The notes under the pieces: model-generated
What the model was told of the DNA's origin: nothing
Databases searched by the model: none
What the model saw: the letters and a program-made list of their open reading frames with translations, nothing else
Made by a program: the position numbers and the translations under genes
Source of the DNA: Candidatus Methanoperedens sp.
GTDB lineage: Archaea; Halobacteriota; Methanosarcinia; Methanosarcinales; Methanoperedenaceae
Reading direction: 5' to 3'
DNA: 56,076 nucleotides
Assembly (NCBI GenBank): GCA_026552975.1
Contig: JAPMTR010000078.1
Coordinates: 1-56,076, forward strand
Part shown: piece by piece, positions 53,760 to 56,076 of the stretch
How positions within the stretch are numbered: the first letter of the stretch is position 1
How the letters are laid out: every line of letters begins with the position of its first letter

Positions 53760-54629
53760 TTATTTTCTTCTTTTATTCGAAATAAGATGAGTAAGACCAA
53801 GACCTTCAAGAGTATCTATTGTATCCTCTTTTGTCGGGGTCATGGTCTTAACAAAATCTGATAATGAATTATCTGAGATCTCTGATTCATCCTTTATAAG
53901 ATAACTGAGTTCCTGGTTCTGGAGATTCTTTTTAATTACGTCTTTATCATTCGTGTTTTTAAGCAAATTTACAAGTTCATTAATATCAGACGTTTTTACA
54001 GCTTCCTGATGACCATGGAATTTCCTGAAAAGCCTTTCTTTTTCAATCTCATCGCGCAGTTCATCAGTCCTGAAAACCAGTTTTGATAGACGTATAAAAT
54101 TAATAAAATCATCGATATCGGCTTTCGTAGGCTGCTGGTATCTTTTCAGGAATTCATTAATTTCCGCTTTAATTTTGTTTCGGCTAATTGTTTCTTTTAT
54201 ATGTGATTTTATTTTTTCTATGATTTCGTTTTCAACTGTTTTGGCCTTCCCCCCATATTTAAGTGTCAAATATTTCGTATAATCGCTAACATCTATTTCA
54301 GAAGGCAATGAATTTTTTTCTAAGAATGTTTCGATCTCACTCGCCATATCACTATTTATAAGGGGTTCAATTTTTTTCTGTGTTCCCATAATATCCAGTG
54401 CCCTATTCCTTAATCGATTGCAAATATCACTGGATTTATTCTTCCCTGCCAACACGCTGATATTGATCTCTATCAAGTCAATAAATTCTTTTATATCATT
54501 GATATTTGACATATCGTCTAAATTTTTCTTTGCTTTTACTTTATTTACAATCCCGGATGCTAATTTGCCGAAATGCATTTCCAATACTTCGATGCAATGT
54601 TTTTCAAAATCATCGACTATGGAAACCAT
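53760..54629 (-). CDS. helical soluble protein, paralogue of the protein at 51869-52666
   Basis: 289 residues, charged and helical. Three internal segments begin with similar Pro/Asp helix caps (LPSEIDVSDYTKYLTLKYGG, QQPTKADIDDFINFIRLSKL, TPTKEDTIDTLEGLGLTHLI), which suggests a repeated helical unit. The EKERLFRKF block ties it to its paralogue. It is the first gene of the four-gene minus-strand run and is divergent from the MinD gene, with about 170 bp between. Confidence 0.65.
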   Translation of the reverse strand: MVSIVDDFEKHCIEVLEMHFGKLASGIVNKVKAKKNLDDMSNINDIKEFIDLIEINISVLAGKNKSSDICNRLRNRALDIMGTQKKIEPLINSDMASEIETFLEKNSLPSEIDVSDYTKYLTLKYGGKAKTVENEIIEKIKSHIKETISRNKIKAEINEFLKRYQQPTKADIDDFINFIRLSKLVFRTDELRDEIEKERLFRKFHGHQEAVKTSDINELVNLLKNTNDKDVIKKNLQNQELSYLIKDESEISDNSLSDFVKTMTPTKEDTIDTLEGLGLTHLISNKRRK

Positions 54630-54800
54630 ATTTCTACCCTTATGTATAATGATAATAATACTTATGAGTATGATACTATAAAAAGATAATGCCGTGATTT
54701 ATTAATATAATATCAGAAAATTGGTAGAGTTAGATTTATTAACTATTATGAGTATTATTATGATATACTATATGGGAATTAATAAATTTATTTAAAAGGG

Positions 54801-55595
54801 ATGAATATGACAGCACGCGTTTATACGATCGCCTCAGGAAAAGGCGGGACCGGAAAGACAACCACAACACTAAATCTGGGTACTGCTCTTGCAGAAATCG
54901 GGAAAAAGACAGCGATCCTGGATGCAGATATTGGAATGGCGAACCTTGCCCTTTTGATCGGGCTTGAAAGAAGCAAGGTCACGCTTCATGAAGTACTCAG
55001 TGGTAATGCAAATATTGAAGAAGCAATATATGAAGGCCCTGCCGGTGTGAAAGTGATCCCGAGCGGACTTTCTTTAAAAGGATTCCAGAAATCAGACCCT
55101 GATAAGTTAAAGGACGTAATGTCAACACTTGTAGAAGGGCTGGATTTTCTTTTGATCGATGCTCCTGCAGGGATAAGCAAGGATGGTGTAATACCACTTG
55201 CGATTGCAGATAGAGTAATTCTGGTTGTGAACCCTGAGCTTTCATCGATGGCCGACGCCCTGAAAACAAAAGCTTTAACAGAAATGCTCGGTGGGACAAT
55301 AGAAGGCGCCATTCTAAACCGTGCTTCCCTTGAAAAAACGGAGATCAATAAGAATAAGGTATCGGAACTTCTTGGGGTTAAAGTCCTTGAAATGATCCCT
55401 GAAGATCCAAATGTAAGACTCTCTGCGGCTTTTAAGATCCCGATAGTCATTAAGGCGCCAAATTCCCCTGCATCTATCGCTTTTAAAAGACTTGCCGCTC
55501 AGCTTGCAGGCCAGCCTTTCATTGAACCTGATACGAAGAAAAAGAAGGAAAGTTTTGTTGACCGCCTTGCAAGAACTGTTTTTGGAGGTAAATAA
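54801..55595 (+). CDS. minD: MinD/ParA-family ATPase
   Basis: 264 residues. The deviant Walker A KGGTGKTTTTLNLGTALAEI is at residues 14-34, AILDADIGMANLALLIGLE is switch I, and FLLIDAPAGISKDGVIPLA is Walker B/switch II. The C-terminus ends in ESFVDRLARTVFGGK, a likely amphipathic membrane-targeting helix as in bacterial MinD. A second ATG (54807) is better placed behind AAGGGATGA. MinE and MinC are not seen; a small coiled-coil membrane gene follows immediately. Confidence 0.92.
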   Translation: MNMTARVYTIASGKGGTGKTTTTLNLGTALAEIGKKTAILDADIGMANLALLIGLERSKVTLHEVLSGNANIEEAIYEGPAGVKVIPSGLSLKGFQKSDPDKLKDVMSTLVEGLDFLLIDAPAGISKDGVIPLAIADRVILVVNPELSSMADALKTKALTEMLGGTIEGAILNRASLEKTEINKNKVSELLGVKVLEMIPEDPNVRLSAAFKIPIVIKAPNSPASIAFKRLAAQLAGQPFIEPDTKKKKESFVDRLARTVFGGK

Positions 55596-55790
55596 ATGGT
55601 GATAGAACTTATTCCCTCGATATTATCGGTTGTCCTGATCATCGCCTTTCTCTTTATTTATCTCATGAATGTCAGGATAAAACAACTGAAATATGAACTC
55701 GATGATATAAAAAGTCGTGTTATGATCACAGATGACGAACTGAATCGCCTGTCAAAAGATATTGAAGATTTTAAGAAAATAAACATTTGA
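55596..55790 (+). CDS. small single-pass membrane protein with coiled coil
   Basis: 64 residues. One N-terminal membrane helix (LIPSILSVVLIIAFLFIYLM) precedes a charged heptad-like helix (IKQLKYELDDIKSRVMITDD). It begins directly after the MinD stop, so the two are co-translated and might interact at the membrane. No family is recognised. Confidence 0.7.
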   Translation: MVIELIPSILSVVLIIAFLFIYLMNVRIKQLKYELDDIKSRVMITDDELNRLSKDIEDFKKINI

Positions 55791-55795
55791 TTTAT

Positions 55796-56076
55796 ATGGC
55801 CATGAATAAATTCAAAAAGAAAGGTGCCAGGAAAACAAAGCGCCCTGCTCGAGCAAAAAAACCTGTGGACATAGACTCAGAAATAGTACCCACAAACATG
55901 CTCCCCGAGGGTATCACCGATATTCCAGAAGGAGAAGAATCATTATTAAAAGAAACAACTGAAGAAACTTCAGGAAATATATTTGAGGAATCTGCAGACT
56001 CATTAGAAGAAACACCAACAGAATCGTTAAACGAAGAAACTACAGAAGCTATATTTGAGGAATCTGCAGACTCATT
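55796..56076 (+). CDS. acidic repeat protein with basic N-terminus, cut by window end
   Basis: ATG 55796 opens a frame (alternative ATG 55802) still open at the window end, 93 residues visible. The first 25 are basic (KFKKKGARKTKRPARAKKP); then the composition turns to Glu/Ser/Thr. A 24-residue unit containing IFEESADSLEETP repeats, visible as 26 identical bases at 55979 and 56051, 72 nt apart. It looks intrinsically disordered. It is third in the MinD unit, 6 nt after the previous gene. Confidence 0.6.
   Translation, partial: MAMNKFKKKGARKTKRPARAKKPVDIDSEIVPTNMLPEGITDIPEGEESLLKETTEETSGNIFEESADSLEETPTESLNEETTEAIFEESADS

Noticed and set aside
1-56076. CRISPR arrays
   Set aside because: No regularly spaced direct repeats were seen; the only tandem coding repeat is the 72-bp unit at the end.
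1-56076. Replication origin
   Set aside because: No orc1/cdc6 gene with flanking origin boxes was seen; the ATPase at 29030 only loosely resembles that family and is coupled to a channel gene.

Overview
The window is archaeal and most likely comes from the Methanosarcinales, perhaps the ANME-2d / Methanoperedens branch. Direct support for an archaeon is the exosome-proteasome-RNase P superoperon (rpp30, pop5, psmA, SBDS, rrp4, rrp41, rrp42, rpl37Ae, rpoP, brix), aIF5A, Pth2, and a tRNA-Trp split by a bulge-helix-bulge intron that carries a box C/D guide RNA. The narrower placement is inference, from the ablA/ablB genes for N-epsilon-acetyl-beta-lysine, the membrane cytochrome b/multihaem cytochrome c pair and the many Methanosarcina-like families.

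Layout. 1-6.4 kb: a decayed two-component pair, tRNA-Trp, two tandem GcvH-like lipoyl carriers, and a minus-strand unit (regulator, small membrane protein, seven-haem cytochrome c, di-haem cytochrome b) that looks like a quinol:cytochrome c module. 6.7-9.5 kb: a semialdehyde dehydrogenase and a class III aminotransferase. 9.7-36.4 kb: a region dominated by ion, osmolyte and membrane genes: an NhaP-type antiporter with TrkA domains, five MscS-family channels, ablA/ablB plus a diverged aminomutase paralogue, an APC permease fused to universal stress domains, a ClC protein with CBS domains, an aminotransferase, acetoacetyl-CoA synthetase, a Kef-type antiporter and a pentameric ligand-gated ion channel homologue. 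It is interrupted by toxin-antitoxin relics and an intact 1965-bp IS1634-like insertion sequence with a 6-bp target duplication. 36.4-43.5 kb: the RNA- and protein-quality-control superoperon, ending in a Vms1-like release factor (VLRF1) gene. 43.6-50.9 kb: aIF5A with agmatinase, a MntA/HepT toxin-antitoxin pair, a PUA/PP-loop/ferredoxin fusion, Pth2, and PEP synthase with its own HTH regulator. 51.1-56.1 kb: a poorly characterised cluster of membrane and helical proteins, then a MinD-like ATPase, a small membrane coiled-coil protein and an acidic repeat protein that runs off the end.

The strongest candidates for something undescribed are the AAA-type ATPase translationally coupled to an MscS channel (29.0-30.9 kb), the aminomutase paralogue whose lysine-binding aspartates are both Asn (15.2-17.0 kb), the pentameric channel homologue (35.5-36.4 kb), and the 51-56 kb membrane cluster in which two homologous cytosolic proteins flank two membrane proteins beside MinD. 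All functions come from reading the sequence; no database search was run.
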